Source of the DNA: JANQOH01 sp965214495
GTDB lineage: Bacteria; Pseudomonadota; Alphaproteobacteria; UBA7887
Assembly (NCBI GenBank): GCA_965214495.1
Contig: OZ243958.1
Span: 2,542,001-2,606,000 of the forward strand
Reading direction: 5' to 3'
Length of the DNA stretch: 64,000 nucleotides
This document shows positions 33,515 to 41,797 of the stretch, piece by piece. The position numbers and the translations under genes are program-made. Positions within the stretch are counted from its first letter, which is position 1. Every line of letters starts with the position of its first letter. Under the pieces are notes generated by a model. It was not told the origin of the DNA and did not search any database. It was given only the letters and a program-made list of their open reading frames with translations.

Positions 33515-35163
33515 TCTTCGGGCGGATGCCCATACGCGAGGCCCTGGGCGCGATCCTGGCGCACGGGGTGCGCACCGGGGCGCGCGCGTTCAGAAAGGGG
33601 CGCGTGCTCGACCCGGCCGATGTCGAAGCGTTGATCGCAGCGGGGCTGGACACGGTGGTCGCCGCACGCCCGGAGGCAGGAGACGTGGGCGAGGACGACG
33701 CCGCGGCGCGAATCGCGGCCGCAGCGCGCGGACCGGGCATCGCCGCAGCGGCGCCTTTCACCGGGCGCTGTAATCTCTATGCGGAAGCGGCCGGTGTGGC
33801 ACTGATCGATGCGGCGCGGGTCGATGCGATCAACCATCTCGACGAGTCGGTGACGATCGCCACCGTGGCGCCGTTCGCCGCGGTCGAGGCGCGGCGGATG
33901 GTCGCCACGATCAAGATCATTCCCTTCGCCGCGCCAGGCACCGCGGTCGCCGAGGCGGTGCGCCTCGCGGCCGACGAAGGACCGCTGGCCCGGCTGGCGC
34001 CGTTCACGCGGAAGACCGTCGGGCTGGTGATGTCGGGCCTGCCGGGCACGAAGGACTCGGTGCTCGACGGCACGCGGCGCACGGTGGGAGAACGCGCGGC
34101 GCGGCTCGGCGCGACGGTGCTCGGCGACCGCCGGGTCGACCATGAGGAATCGGCCATCGCCGGCGCGGTGACGGCCTGCATCGCCGACGGCGCCGACATC
34201 GTGCTGGTCAGCGGCGCCTCGGCGGTCGTCGATCGGCGTGACGTGGTGCCGGCGGGCATCGAGCGCGCGGGCGGGCGGATCGAGCATTTCGGGATGCCGG
34301 TGGACCCCGGCAACCTGCTGCTGCTGGGCGCGATCGAAACCGCCGCCGGACGGGTGCCGGTGGTCGGGATGCCGGGATGCGCGCGGTCGCCGCGGCTCAA
34401 CGGGTTCGACTGGGTCCTGGAACGTCTCGCGGCGAATCTCCCGGTGCGCCGAGCGGACGTGATGCGGATGGGAGCCGGCGGCCTGCTGAAGGAGATCGCC
34501 GCCCGGCCGCAACCGCGCGACCGGACGCCGGAGCCTGCGTTCGACGCCACCCACATGCCGCGCATCGCGGCGCTGGTGCTCGCGGCCGGACAGTCGCGCC
34601 GCATGGGCTCGGTCAACAAACTGCTGGTCGGGATCGACGGCACCCCGATGGTGCGCCGGGTCGCGGAAGCCCTGATCGCGTCGAAGGCGGCGCGGCCGCT
34701 GGTGGTGACCGGTCACGAGGCGACACGGGTGCGCGCCGCTCTCGACGGGCTGGATGTGGGCTTCGTCCACAACCCGGATCACGCCGAGGGGCTGAGCACG
34801 AGCCTGCGCCGCGGCCTCGCCGCGCTGGACGGCGACTGTGACGGCGCGCTGATATGCCTCGGCGACATGCCCGACGTAACGAGCGCCGATATCGACCGCA
34901 TGATCGCCGCCTTCGATCCGTTGGAGGGGCGCGCCATCGTAGTGCCGACGCACCGAGGCAAGCGCGGCAACCCGGTGTTGTGGGCGGAGCGTTTCTTCGC
35001 CCCGATTTCCGCGGTCTCGGGCGATGTGGGTGCGCGGCATCTGATCGGCGAGAACGCCGAATGGGTATGCGAAGTCGCAGCCGGCGGCGACGGGGTGCTG
35101 GTGGATATCGATACCGCCGAAGCGCTGGCCGCCCGGCGCGGCGCGCGCGAGCCCCGGGGGTGA
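33511..35163 (+). CDS. Molybdopterin-binding/nucleotidyltransferase fusion (MoeA-like + MobA/MocA-like)
   Basis: A 550-residue two-domain protein. Residues 1-345 form a MoeA/MogA-like molybdopterin-binding module (IREALGAILAHGV, TVGLVMSGLPGTKDSVLDGT, GDRRVDHEESAIAGAV, VPVVGMPGCARSPRLNGFDW). Residues 349-550 form a MobA-like nucleotidyltransferase with LVLAAGQSRRMGSVNKLL and ICLGDMPDVTSADIDRM. Proteins of this type attach CMP to molybdopterin (MocA function) for the xanthine oxidase family, and the N-terminal domain may hand over the cofactor. Placement between the XdhC genes and a cysteine desulfurase fits preparation of a sulfurated dinucleotide cofactor. It overlaps both neighbours by 4 bp. 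Confidence 0.87.
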   Translation: MIFGRMPIREALGAILAHGVRTGARAFRKGRVLDPADVEALIAAGLDTVVAARPEAGDVGEDDAAARIAAAARGPGIAAAAPFTGRCNLYAEAAGVALIDAARVDAINHLDESVTIATVAPFAAVEARRMVATIKIIPFAAPGTAVAEAVRLAADEGPLARLAPFTRKTVGLVMSGLPGTKDSVLDGTRRTVGERAARLGATVLGDRRVDHEESAIAGAVTACIADGADIVLVSGASAVVDRRDVVPAGIERAGGRIEHFGMPVDPGNLLLLGAIETAAGRVPVVGMPGCARSPRLNGFDWVLERLAANLPVRRADVMRMGAGGLLKEIAARPQPRDRTPEPAFDATHMPRIAALVLAAGQSRRMGSVNKLLVGIDGTPMVRRVAEALIASKAARPLVVTGHEATRVRAALDGLDVGFVHNPDHAEGLSTSLRRGLAALDGDCDGALICLGDMPDVTSADIDRMIAAFDPLEGRAIVVPTHRGKRGNPVLWAERFFAPISAVSGDVGARHLIGENAEWVCEVAAGGDGVLVDIDTAEALAARRGAREPRG

Positions 35164-36383
35164 GTTTCGACGTCGCCGCGGTCAGAGCGGCGTTTCCGAT
35201 CTTCGACCGGTGCGTCGGCGCGGCGCCGCTGCACTATCTGGACAACAGTGCGACGAGCCAGACGCCGCAGGCGGTGCTGGCGGCGGTCGAGGCGCACGAA
35301 ACGACGGCGCGCGCCAACGTGCTGCGCGGCGTCCACCGCCTCGCCGAACGCGCGACCGAGGCCTACGCCGAGGCGCGACGGCGAGTCGCCCGCTACATCG
35401 GCGCGGCGGACGCGGACGAGGTGGTGTTTACCGGCGGCACGACGGCGGCGATCAATCTCGTCGCGCACGGCTTCGGCGCCGGCCTGCGCCCCGGCGACGA
35501 GATCGTGATCTCGGTGCTGGAGCACCATTCCAACATCGTGCCGTGGCAGTTGTTGCGCGACCGCGCCGGGGTCGTGCTGAAAGCGCTGCCGATCACCGAG
35601 GAAGGACGTATCGACACGGCGCGGCTGGAGGCGCTGACGGGCGCACGTACCCGGCTGATCGCGCTGGCCCACGTTTCCAACGTCACCGGCGCGGTCTGCG
35701 ACGTCGCGGCGGTCACGGCGGCAGCGCGGCGGTGCGGCGCGCGGGTGCTGCTCGACGGGGCGCAGGCGGTTCCGCACGGCGCGATCGACGTTGCCGGCCT
35801 GGACGTGGATTTCTACGCGTTTTCCGGCCACAAGATGTTCGGCCCCAACGGAATCGGGGTGTTATGGGCGCGCCGGGCGCTACTCGAGGAGATGGCGCCG
35901 TTCATGGGCGGCGGCGAGATGATCCGCGAGGTGACGCTGACCCACACGCTGTGGGCGGACGTGCCGCACAAATTCGAGGCGGGAACGCCGCCGATCGCAC
36001 AAGCGGTGGGTCTCGCCGCGGCGGCGGACTGGATCGGCGCGCTCGATCGCGGCGCCGCACCCGCGCATGTTGGCGCGCTGACCGAGCGCCTGCTGGCGGG
36101 ACTGGCGGCGCGGCCGCGAGTGCGCATCGTCGGCCCGCACGACATGCGGGCGCGCGGGCCGGTGGTGTCGTTCGACGTGGAGGGGGTGCATCCGCACGAC
36201 GTCTGCGCGGTGCTCGACCGGCGCGGAGTCGCGGTACGCGGCGGGCATCACTGCGCCCAGCCGCTGATGGAGCGGTTCGACCTGGCGGGCACCACACGGG
36301 CGAGCCTGGCCTGGTACAACACCGTGGAAGACGTCGAAGCCCTGCTCGACGGGGTGGACGAGGCGATCCGCCGGCTCGGATAA
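35160..36383 (+). CDS. SufS-type cysteine desulfurase
   Basis: A 407-residue PLP enzyme that removes sulfur from cysteine as an enzyme-bound persulfide. It has LHYLDNSATSQTPQAV at the start, EHHSNIVPWQ, LLDGAQAVPHG, the PLP lysine in FSGHKMFGPNGIGVLW (Lys225) and the persulfide cysteine in VRGGHHCAQPLMERF (Cys365). It is of the class II (SufS/CsdA) group. GTG 35160 overlaps the previous stop. Context suggests it sulfurates the molybdenum cofactor held by the XdhC pair, as NifS4 does in Rhodobacter capsulatus, or serves Fe-S cluster supply for the same enzymes. Confidence 0.93.
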   Translation: MSFDVAAVRAAFPIFDRCVGAAPLHYLDNSATSQTPQAVLAAVEAHETTARANVLRGVHRLAERATEAYAEARRRVARYIGAADADEVVFTGGTTAAINLVAHGFGAGLRPGDEIVISVLEHHSNIVPWQLLRDRAGVVLKALPITEEGRIDTARLEALTGARTRLIALAHVSNVTGAVCDVAAVTAAARRCGARVLLDGAQAVPHGAIDVAGLDVDFYAFSGHKMFGPNGIGVLWARRALLEEMAPFMGGGEMIREVTLTHTLWADVPHKFEAGTPPIAQAVGLAAAADWIGALDRGAAPAHVGALTERLLAGLAARPRVRIVGPHDMRARGPVVSFDVEGVHPHDVCAVLDRRGVAVRGGHHCAQPLMERFDLAGTTRASLAWYNTVEDVEALLDGVDEAIRRLG

Positions 36384-36811
36384 TGGAAGACGAGATTTAC
36401 CATCGGGCGATTCTGTCGCTGGCGCGCGACGCCGCACATGAAGGCCGCCTCGACTCGCCGGCGGGCGTGGCGACGGTCAACAATCCGCTGTGCGGCGACC
36501 GGGTGACGGTCGAGGTAGCGCTCGACGGCGAGCGGGTAGGCGCGTTCGCGCACAGGGTACGCGGCTGCCTGTTGTGCCGCGCGGCGGCGGCTGCGGTCGG
36601 CGCCGCGCTGATCGACCGAGACGCAGCAGCGCTGGAGACGGGCCGCCGCGCCGCGCACGCCGTGCTTGCCGGGGATGCCGGGGCCGCGGCGCCATGGGCG
36701 GCGCTGGCACATTTCCGCCCCGTATCGGCGCACAGGAGCCGGCACGAATGTGTGCTGCTGCCCTTCGAGGCGGCCGCCGCGGCGCTCTCCGAGGCGGCGC
36801 GCGCGCGTTGA
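36383..36811 (+). CDS. SufU/IscU-like sulfur-acceptor or scaffold protein
   Basis: A 142-residue protein of the NifU N-terminal/SufU family. The three conserved cysteines are present: Cys37 and the neighbouring Asp39 in NNPLCGDR, Cys62 (with an extra Cys65) in VRGCLLCRAAAA, and Cys123 in RHECVLLPF. SufU proteins accept sulfur from a dedicated SufS, often through a bound zinc. The ATG overlaps the desulfurase stop by one base, so the pair is made together. The usual ASAS stretch after the second Cys is all alanine here. Confidence 0.9.
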   Translation: MEDEIYHRAILSLARDAAHEGRLDSPAGVATVNNPLCGDRVTVEVALDGERVGAFAHRVRGCLLCRAAAAAVGAALIDRDAAALETGRRAAHAVLAGDAGAAAPWAALAHFRPVSAHRSRHECVLLPFEAAAAALSEAARAR

Positions 36812-36886
36812 CGCGACGGCGCTTTTAGGCTACCTGCCTTTTCCTCTTTGCGGCGCAGAGGCGCCGCCCGAACGCAGGACGGGCCG

Positions 36887-37234
36887 ATGGAGATCGGGGA
36901 GGAAAAACAGGGTTCTCTCGTCGTCGTGTCGCCGGTCGGCCGGGTCGATGGGGTGGTGGCGCCGCAGTTGGAGAAGCGCCTGACCGAGATCGTCGAGCGC
37001 GGCGACAGCGACGTGCTGCTCGATTGCGAACAGATGGACTACATCAGCAGCGCAGGCCTGCGCACGGTGCTGATCGGCGCCCGGAAGTGCCGGCAGAACG
37101 GCGGCAAGCTGACCGTGTGCGCGCTCCAGCCCGGTTGCAAATCGGTGATGGAGATCAGCGGTTTCTTCAACATTCTCGACGCCTACGACACCCGCGACGA
37201 TGCCGTGGCGGCGCATGCCGGCGACGGGGGGTAA
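36887..37234 (+). CDS. STAS-domain anti-sigma factor antagonist
   Basis: A 115-residue single STAS domain (SpoIIAA/RsbV type): LVVVSPVGRVDGVVAPQLEK, DVLLDCEQMDYISSAGLRTV with Ser55 at the position phosphorylated by the partner kinase, and MEISGFFNILDAYDT. In partner switching the unphosphorylated form binds an RsbW-type kinase and frees its target. A matching kinase gene lies at 41274, beyond glnE. It is followed by a GPP34 gene after 4 bp, so the two are cotranscribed. Confidence 0.92.
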   Translation: MEIGEEKQGSLVVVSPVGRVDGVVAPQLEKRLTEIVERGDSDVLLDCEQMDYISSAGLRTVLIGARKCRQNGGKLTVCALQPGCKSVMEISGFFNILDAYDTRDDAVAAHAGDGG

Positions 37235-37238
37235 CGCG

Positions 37239-37892
37239 ATGCTGACCTTCGTCGAAGAGATCGTTCTGTTGATGCTCGACGACGACGGGGCTGTGCTGCC
37301 GATCCGCGAGACCACGATGGAGTATGTGGTCGCGGGCGCGGCGTTGATGGATCTGGCGTTCGCCAACCGAATCGACACCGACCCCGAGAAGCTGGTGGTC
37401 ATCGACCGCGCGCCGACCGGAAACCCGATGCTCGACCGTGTGTTGGCGCGCATCACGGGCACCGACGAGACTCGGACGGTCGCGGCGTGGGTGGAGACGG
37501 TGGCGCGGCGCGAGGCGAAGTGGCTGCGGACGGAAGCGCTGGACAGTCTGATCGCGCGCGGCATTCTTGAGCGCCGCGACGAACGGTTCCTCTGGGTGTT
37601 CGAATCGCGGCGCTACCCGGTTATCGACGGGCGGGCGGAACGCGAAGTCAAATTGCGCATTACGGGCGTGCTCCTGTCCGACGACCCGCCCGACCCGCGG
37701 GATGTGGCGCTGATCTGTCTCGTCGATGCGTGCAACGTGCTGCCGAGCATTTTCTCCATGCGGGAGATCGACCGGGTCGGCCCGCGTGTCGAGCAGCTCC
37801 GCCGGATGGACCTGATCGGCCGCGAGATCGGCGGCGCGATCGCCGAGATCGAGCGCTCGATCATGATCGCGATGACCCAGACGCCGCACTGA
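37239..37892 (+). CDS. GPP34 (GOLPH3/Vps74-like) family protein
   Basis: A 217-residue all-helical protein of the GPP34 family: LTFVEEIVLLMLDDDGAVLP, YVVAGAALMDLAFANRI, LDSLIARGILERRDERFLWV and RYPVIDGRAEREVKLRI. The eukaryotic members bind phosphatidylinositol 4-phosphate at the Golgi; the bacterial ones have no established function. ATG 37239 is preceded by GGGGGTAA. Coupling to the STAS gene suggests it could be a target or output of the partner-switching system, which is inference only. Confidence 0.85.
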   Translation: MLTFVEEIVLLMLDDDGAVLPIRETTMEYVVAGAALMDLAFANRIDTDPEKLVVIDRAPTGNPMLDRVLARITGTDETRTVAAWVETVARREAKWLRTEALDSLIARGILERRDERFLWVFESRRYPVIDGRAEREVKLRITGVLLSDDPPDPRDVALICLVDACNVLPSIFSMREIDRVGPRVEQLRRMDLIGREIGGAIAEIERSIMIAMTQTPH

Positions 37893-37949
37893 GCGGCGTT
37901 CGAGTGGTGGCCGCGCCGATGCGGAACGGCCTGAGAACCGGGTGCGACC

Positions 37950-40900
37950 GTGACGGATCTGGCGGCGGAATGGACGAGTGCGGACCTTCCCCTGCCGACC
38001 GTCGGGGACCCGGAAGCGCACGATCGGCATTGGCACCAGTGGCGGGAAGCGGGTCGGCACAACCCGGAAGGGGCAGTGCGTGCGTTCGCCCTCGGCCTTG
38101 AGGACGACCCCGGCGCCCGCGCCCTGCTGAGCGCGGTCTTCGGTAACAGCCCCTATCTCAGCCGCGGCCTGATCGCCGATCCGGCTTTCGCCCGCTTGTT
38201 GATCGAACAAGGCCCCGACCGCGCATGGGCAGCGGCCGATGCCGCCGTGAAAGACAGTCCCGCCGCGGAGACGACCGACGCCGCGATGAAGCGTCTGCGC
38301 GCGGCGAAGCGTCGCGCCGCGCTCGCGATCGGCATGGCGGACGTGGCGTCGGTGTGGCCGCTCGACCGGATCACGGGCGTGCTGTCGGATCTTGCCGAAG
38401 CGGCATTGCGCGCCGCTTGCCGCCACGTGCTGCGGGCGTTGCACGATTCCGGCGCGTTGGTGCTGCCGCATCCCGAGGCGCCCGAAAGCGGGTCCGGGCT
38501 GATCGTTCTCGGCATGGGCAAGCTCGGCGCGCGCGAATTGAACTATTCGAGCGACGTCGATCTGATCGTGCTCTACGACCCGGACGTTGCGCCGTCCGCG
38601 AGGGGCGACCTGCAACCCCTGTTCAACCGCCTCGTCCGCCGCCTGATCCGGATCATGGACGAACGCACGGCGGACGGATACGTCTTTCGCACCGACCTGC
38701 GGTTGCGTCCCGACCCCGCGTCCACACCGCTCGCCCTTTCGGTTCCGGCGGCGCGTCGATACTACGAAACCGCGGGCCGGAACTGGGAACGCGCGGCCAT
38801 GATCAAGGCGCGGCCGGTGGCGGGCGATTCCGCCGCGGGGGAAGCGTTTCTCGATGCGCTGCAACCGTTCGTATGGCGCCGCCATCTGGACTTCGCCGCC
38901 GTCCAGGACGTGCAGACGATCAAACGGCAGATCGACGCCTCGCACGGCAGTGGCGCCGGAGCGGCGGTAGCGGGGTACAACGTCAAGCTCGGGCCCGGCG
39001 GCATTCGCGAGATCGAATTCTTCGCCCAGGCACAACAGCTCGCCTGGGGTGGACGCAGCCCCGAACTGCGCGTACGCGGCACGCTGGCGGCGCTCGACGC
39101 GCTGGTCGCCGCCGGAAGGGTTTCGCGCGCGGCGGCGGCGGATTTGCGTGCCGCCTACGAGTTTCTTCGCAGCCTCGAACACCGGCTGCAAATGGTGAAC
39201 GACGCCCAGACTCACCGCCTGCCCGAGAGCGACGACGGGGTGGCGCGCATCGCCTGTTTCATGGGCTTCGAGTCCACCGCCGCGTTTTCCGGGGCGCTCG
39301 CCACCCATCGCCGAACGGTGGCGCGCCACTACGCGACCCTGTTCGCGGACGAGCCGGCGCCGATCGGCGCCGTAGTGCCGATATTCCCGCAGAACGACGA
39401 CGACGACGCCACGCTGCGGGCGATCGCGGAGATGGGATATTCGGATCCGCCGCGTGTCTCGGCGATGGTGCGCGGGTGGCTGGCGGGCCGATGGCCGGCG
39501 CTGCGCGGATCGCGCGCGCGCGACCTGCTGGCGGCGCTCGCACCGTCGATCCTGGGCGCCTTTTCGGTGTCGGCGGATCCCGACACGGCCCTGCGCCGCT
39601 TCGACGGGTTTCTTGCACACCTTTCGGAGGGGGTGCACCTGTTCTCTCTGTTGGGCGCGCATCCCCAACTGCTCGGCCTGATCGCCGAGATCATGGGTTC
39701 CGCGCCGCGTCTCGCGGAGCGGTTGACCCGGCGCCCGGCGCTGCTCGACAGCGTTCTGAGCCGCGGCTTCTCCGATCTCGAAGTGCCGGACGATTCCGGC
39801 CTGGAGCCGGCGTTGGCGGAGTCCGCGCGCCGCGGCCTGGTGCGCTTGTTCTATCGCCGCGAGTTCGGGGCCGCCGAGATGGAGGCAGACCTGGCCGGCG
39901 CCGTCGCCGGGGCACGCGACTTTCAGGATATTCTGGACGCGCAGCGGCGCTGGGCCAACGACCGCCTGTTCCAGATCGGGGTCCACATACTACGCGGCCT
40001 GCTCTCGCCGGTCGAGGCGGGGCGGCCGCTTTCGGATCTCGCCGACGCTTGTCTCCGCGTCTCCATGCGCGCGGTCGGTGATGAGTTCACTGCTCGGCAC
40101 GGCCGCGTCGCGGGCGGTGCGGCGGCCGTGGTCGCGCTCGGCAAACTGGGCAGCCGCGAAATGACGGTGGGTTCCGATCTCGATTTCCTGTTTCTCTACG
40201 ACCACCACCCGGACGCCGCGGAATCGGACGGCGAGCGCCCGATGGCGCCGGACCGTTACTACACCCGACTGTGCCGGCGCCTGATCGCCGCGGTTGCCGC
40301 GCCGACCGCCGAGGGCAGGTCGTATGATATCGACATGCGCCTGCGCCCGTCGGGCAAGGCGGGTCCTGTCGCCTGTTCGCTGGCGGCGTTCATCGCACGG
40401 CACCGGTCGGGCACCCGTGTCTGGGAGCGCCAGGCCCTAACCCGAGCGCGCGTGGTCCATGCCGAAGGCGGCCTGGGCGAGCGCTTCGAGGACGCGAAAC
40501 GGGCGGTGCTGATGCGACCCGTGGCGCGCGACTCGCTCGCCGCCGAAACTGCGGCGACGCGCGATCGGATCCGGGGTCGATGCGGCAGCGGCGGCCCGTG
40601 GTCGATCGAGCACATGCGCGGCGGCCTCCTCGATGTCGAGTTCATCGCCCGGTTCCTGCAACTGGCGCACGCGGCGGAGACGCCGGAAATCCTGGCCGGC
40701 GATGCCGTTTCGGTGTTCGAAGCCGCCGGCGCCCGCGAGTTGATCGACCCGGAAGCGGCGCGCGAACTGGCGCAGGCGGCGACGCTGTGGCGCAACCTCC
40801 AAGGCATCCTGCGCCTGACGGTGGGGGCGGACTTCGCTGCCGAGGACGCGACGGGCGCGTTCAAGAACGTGGTCGGACGGTCGTGCGGCCGGGTCGTCTT

Positions 40901-41021
40901 CGACGCCCTCGTCGATACGATGGAAGACACGGCGCGCCGCGTGGCCGAACACTACGACAACCTCCTTACGGCGGGCGACGGTTTCCGAACCGGGACACTG
41001 CCGGCGGACCTCGGTCGTTGA
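37950..41021 (+). CDS. glnE: Bifunctional glutamine synthetase adenylyltransferase/adenylyl-removing enzyme
   Basis: Controls glutamine synthetase by adding or removing AMP in response to PII and glutamine. The 1,023-residue protein has the duplicated nucleotidyltransferase layout. The N-terminal removal domain has GMGKLGARELNYSSDVDLIV and ERAAMIKARPVAGD, with GPGGIREIEFFAQ in the helical part. The C-terminal addition domain has LGKLGSREMTVGSDLDFLF, DMRLRPSGKAGP, ERQALTRARVV and GGLLDVEFIARFLQL. The GTG at 37950 gives the usual N terminus. It stands between the STAS/GPP34 pair and the RsbW-like gene. Confidence 0.97.
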   Translation: MTDLAAEWTSADLPLPTVGDPEAHDRHWHQWREAGRHNPEGAVRAFALGLEDDPGARALLSAVFGNSPYLSRGLIADPAFARLLIEQGPDRAWAAADAAVKDSPAAETTDAAMKRLRAAKRRAALAIGMADVASVWPLDRITGVLSDLAEAALRAACRHVLRALHDSGALVLPHPEAPESGSGLIVLGMGKLGARELNYSSDVDLIVLYDPDVAPSARGDLQPLFNRLVRRLIRIMDERTADGYVFRTDLRLRPDPASTPLALSVPAARRYYETAGRNWERAAMIKARPVAGDSAAGEAFLDALQPFVWRRHLDFAAVQDVQTIKRQIDASHGSGAGAAVAGYNVKLGPGGIREIEFFAQAQQLAWGGRSPELRVRGTLAALDALVAAGRVSRAAAADLRAAYEFLRSLEHRLQMVNDAQTHRLPESDDGVARIACFMGFESTAAFSGALATHRRTVARHYATLFADEPAPIGAVVPIFPQNDDDDATLRAIAEMGYSDPPRVSAMVRGWLAGRWPALRGSRARDLLAALAPSILGAFSVSADPDTALRRFDGFLAHLSEGVHLFSLLGAHPQLLGLIAEIMGSAPRLAERLTRRPALLDSVLSRGFSDLEVPDDSGLEPALAESARRGLVRLFYRREFGAAEMEADLAGAVAGARDFQDILDAQRRWANDRLFQIGVHILRGLLSPVEAGRPLSDLADACLRVSMRAVGDEFTARHGRVAGGAAAVVALGKLGSREMTVGSDLDFLFLYDHHPDAAESDGERPMAPDRYYTRLCRRLIAAVAAPTAEGRSYDIDMRLRPSGKAGPVACSLAAFIARHRSGTRVWERQALTRARVVHAEGGLGERFEDAKRAVLMRPVARDSLAAETAATRDRIRGRCGSGGPWSIEHMRGGLLDVEFIARFLQLAHAAETPEILAGDAVSVFEAAGARELIDPEAARELAQAATLWRNLQGILRLTVGADFAAEDATGAFKNVVGRSCGRVVFDALVDTMEDTARRVAEHYDNLLTAGDGFRTGTLPADLGR

Positions 41022-41043
41022 CGAAACCGGCGCAATCCTTACC

Positions 41044-41277
41044 GTGAATCGCCCACGCGCCGGAGGACGACGATGGGCAGCCTGCAATATCCTCGCTGTC
41101 GATGACGAAGCGGATTTCGAGCCGCGCCTGCGCCCGACCCTGGTTGCGGCGCCGCCGAAGGGCGCGCGGAGCGCCAACGCCGCAGTCTTCGGCGCGATGA
41201 AAGCGTTCGCCGTCGACGCGCCGCAATTCGACGACATCGCCTGTCTGACGCTTCGCCGGGCCGGGTCGGAGCGGTGA
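41044..41277 (+). pseudogene. RsbU-like response-regulator phosphatase, internally deleted
   Basis: A 77-codon frame whose beginning, NILAVDDEADFEPRLRP, reads like the first strand of a response-regulator receiver domain. Its end, AFAVDAPQFDDIACLTLRR, reads like the last strand of a SpoIIE/RsbU-type PP2C phosphatase (typically APQFDDIT-LAL). The ~350 residues normally between the two are missing, so neither domain can fold. The GTG start and the GTGA overlap with the kinase gene remain, which keeps the kinase expressed. An in-frame internal deletion of a receiver-phosphatase is the simplest reading; the receiver part is short enough that this half is less certain. Confidence 0.6.
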
Positions 41278-41696
41278 GCGCGAAACTGGTTCTGGGCATG
41301 GAGATGAGGGTGGGCGAGTTGCAGCGGATCGCCGCCGCGATCGAGTCGTTCGCGCGCGCCGAAAACTGGCCCCCCGATCTCGAATTCCACATCCAGCTGA
41401 TGATCGAGGAAGTGGGCACCAACATCATCAATCACGGGCACGACGACAGCGCCGGTCATCAGGCTGGGATCGAGATCGTTTCGGACAGCGAATCGGTCAC
41501 GGTGGAAGTCGTCGATGACGGCCGACCGTTCGACCCGCTGAACGATGCGCCCGCGCCCGACCTCGACGCTCCCCTCGAAGCCCGCCGCGTAGGCGGGCTG
41601 GGCGTCCATTTGATCCACACCATGGCCGACGAGGCGCGCTACCGGCGCGACGGGACGCGCAACCGCCTGACGTTGGTCAGGCGGCGGAACGGGTAA
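41274..41696 (+). CDS. RsbW-like anti-sigma factor/serine kinase
   Basis: A 140-residue HATPase_c_2 domain. It has the N box QLMIEEVGTNIINHGHDD, the G1 box VEVVDDGRPFDPL and the G2 box RRVGGLGVHLIHTMADEARY. Such kinases bind and hold a sigma factor or another target and phosphorylate a STAS partner, likely the one encoded at 36887. Its own phosphatase gene upstream is deleted, so the switch may be fixed or use another phosphatase. It is convergent with ftsK. Confidence 0.9.
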   Translation: MSAKLVLGMEMRVGELQRIAAAIESFARAENWPPDLEFHIQLMIEEVGTNIINHGHDDSAGHQAGIEIVSDSESVTVEVVDDGRPFDPLNDAPAPDLDAPLEARRVGGLGVHLIHTMADEARYRRDGTRNRLTLVRRRNG

Positions 41697-41797
41697 CGCG
41701 GCGGATCCCCGCGCCCGGAAGCGGGCCGATCAGGAGGACCCGCGGTGTCCGGGGTTCGCCTCCCGTCATTGGCAGGTCACGCCCGGCCCGGTGCGGG

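Noticed and set aside
37167..39986. Open frame of over 900 codons on the minus strand opposite GPP34 and glnE
   Set aside because: It is the antisense mirror of a GC-rich coding region. It has no recognisable domain and is dominated by Arg, Ala, His and Gln, while glnE on the plus strand is unmistakable.
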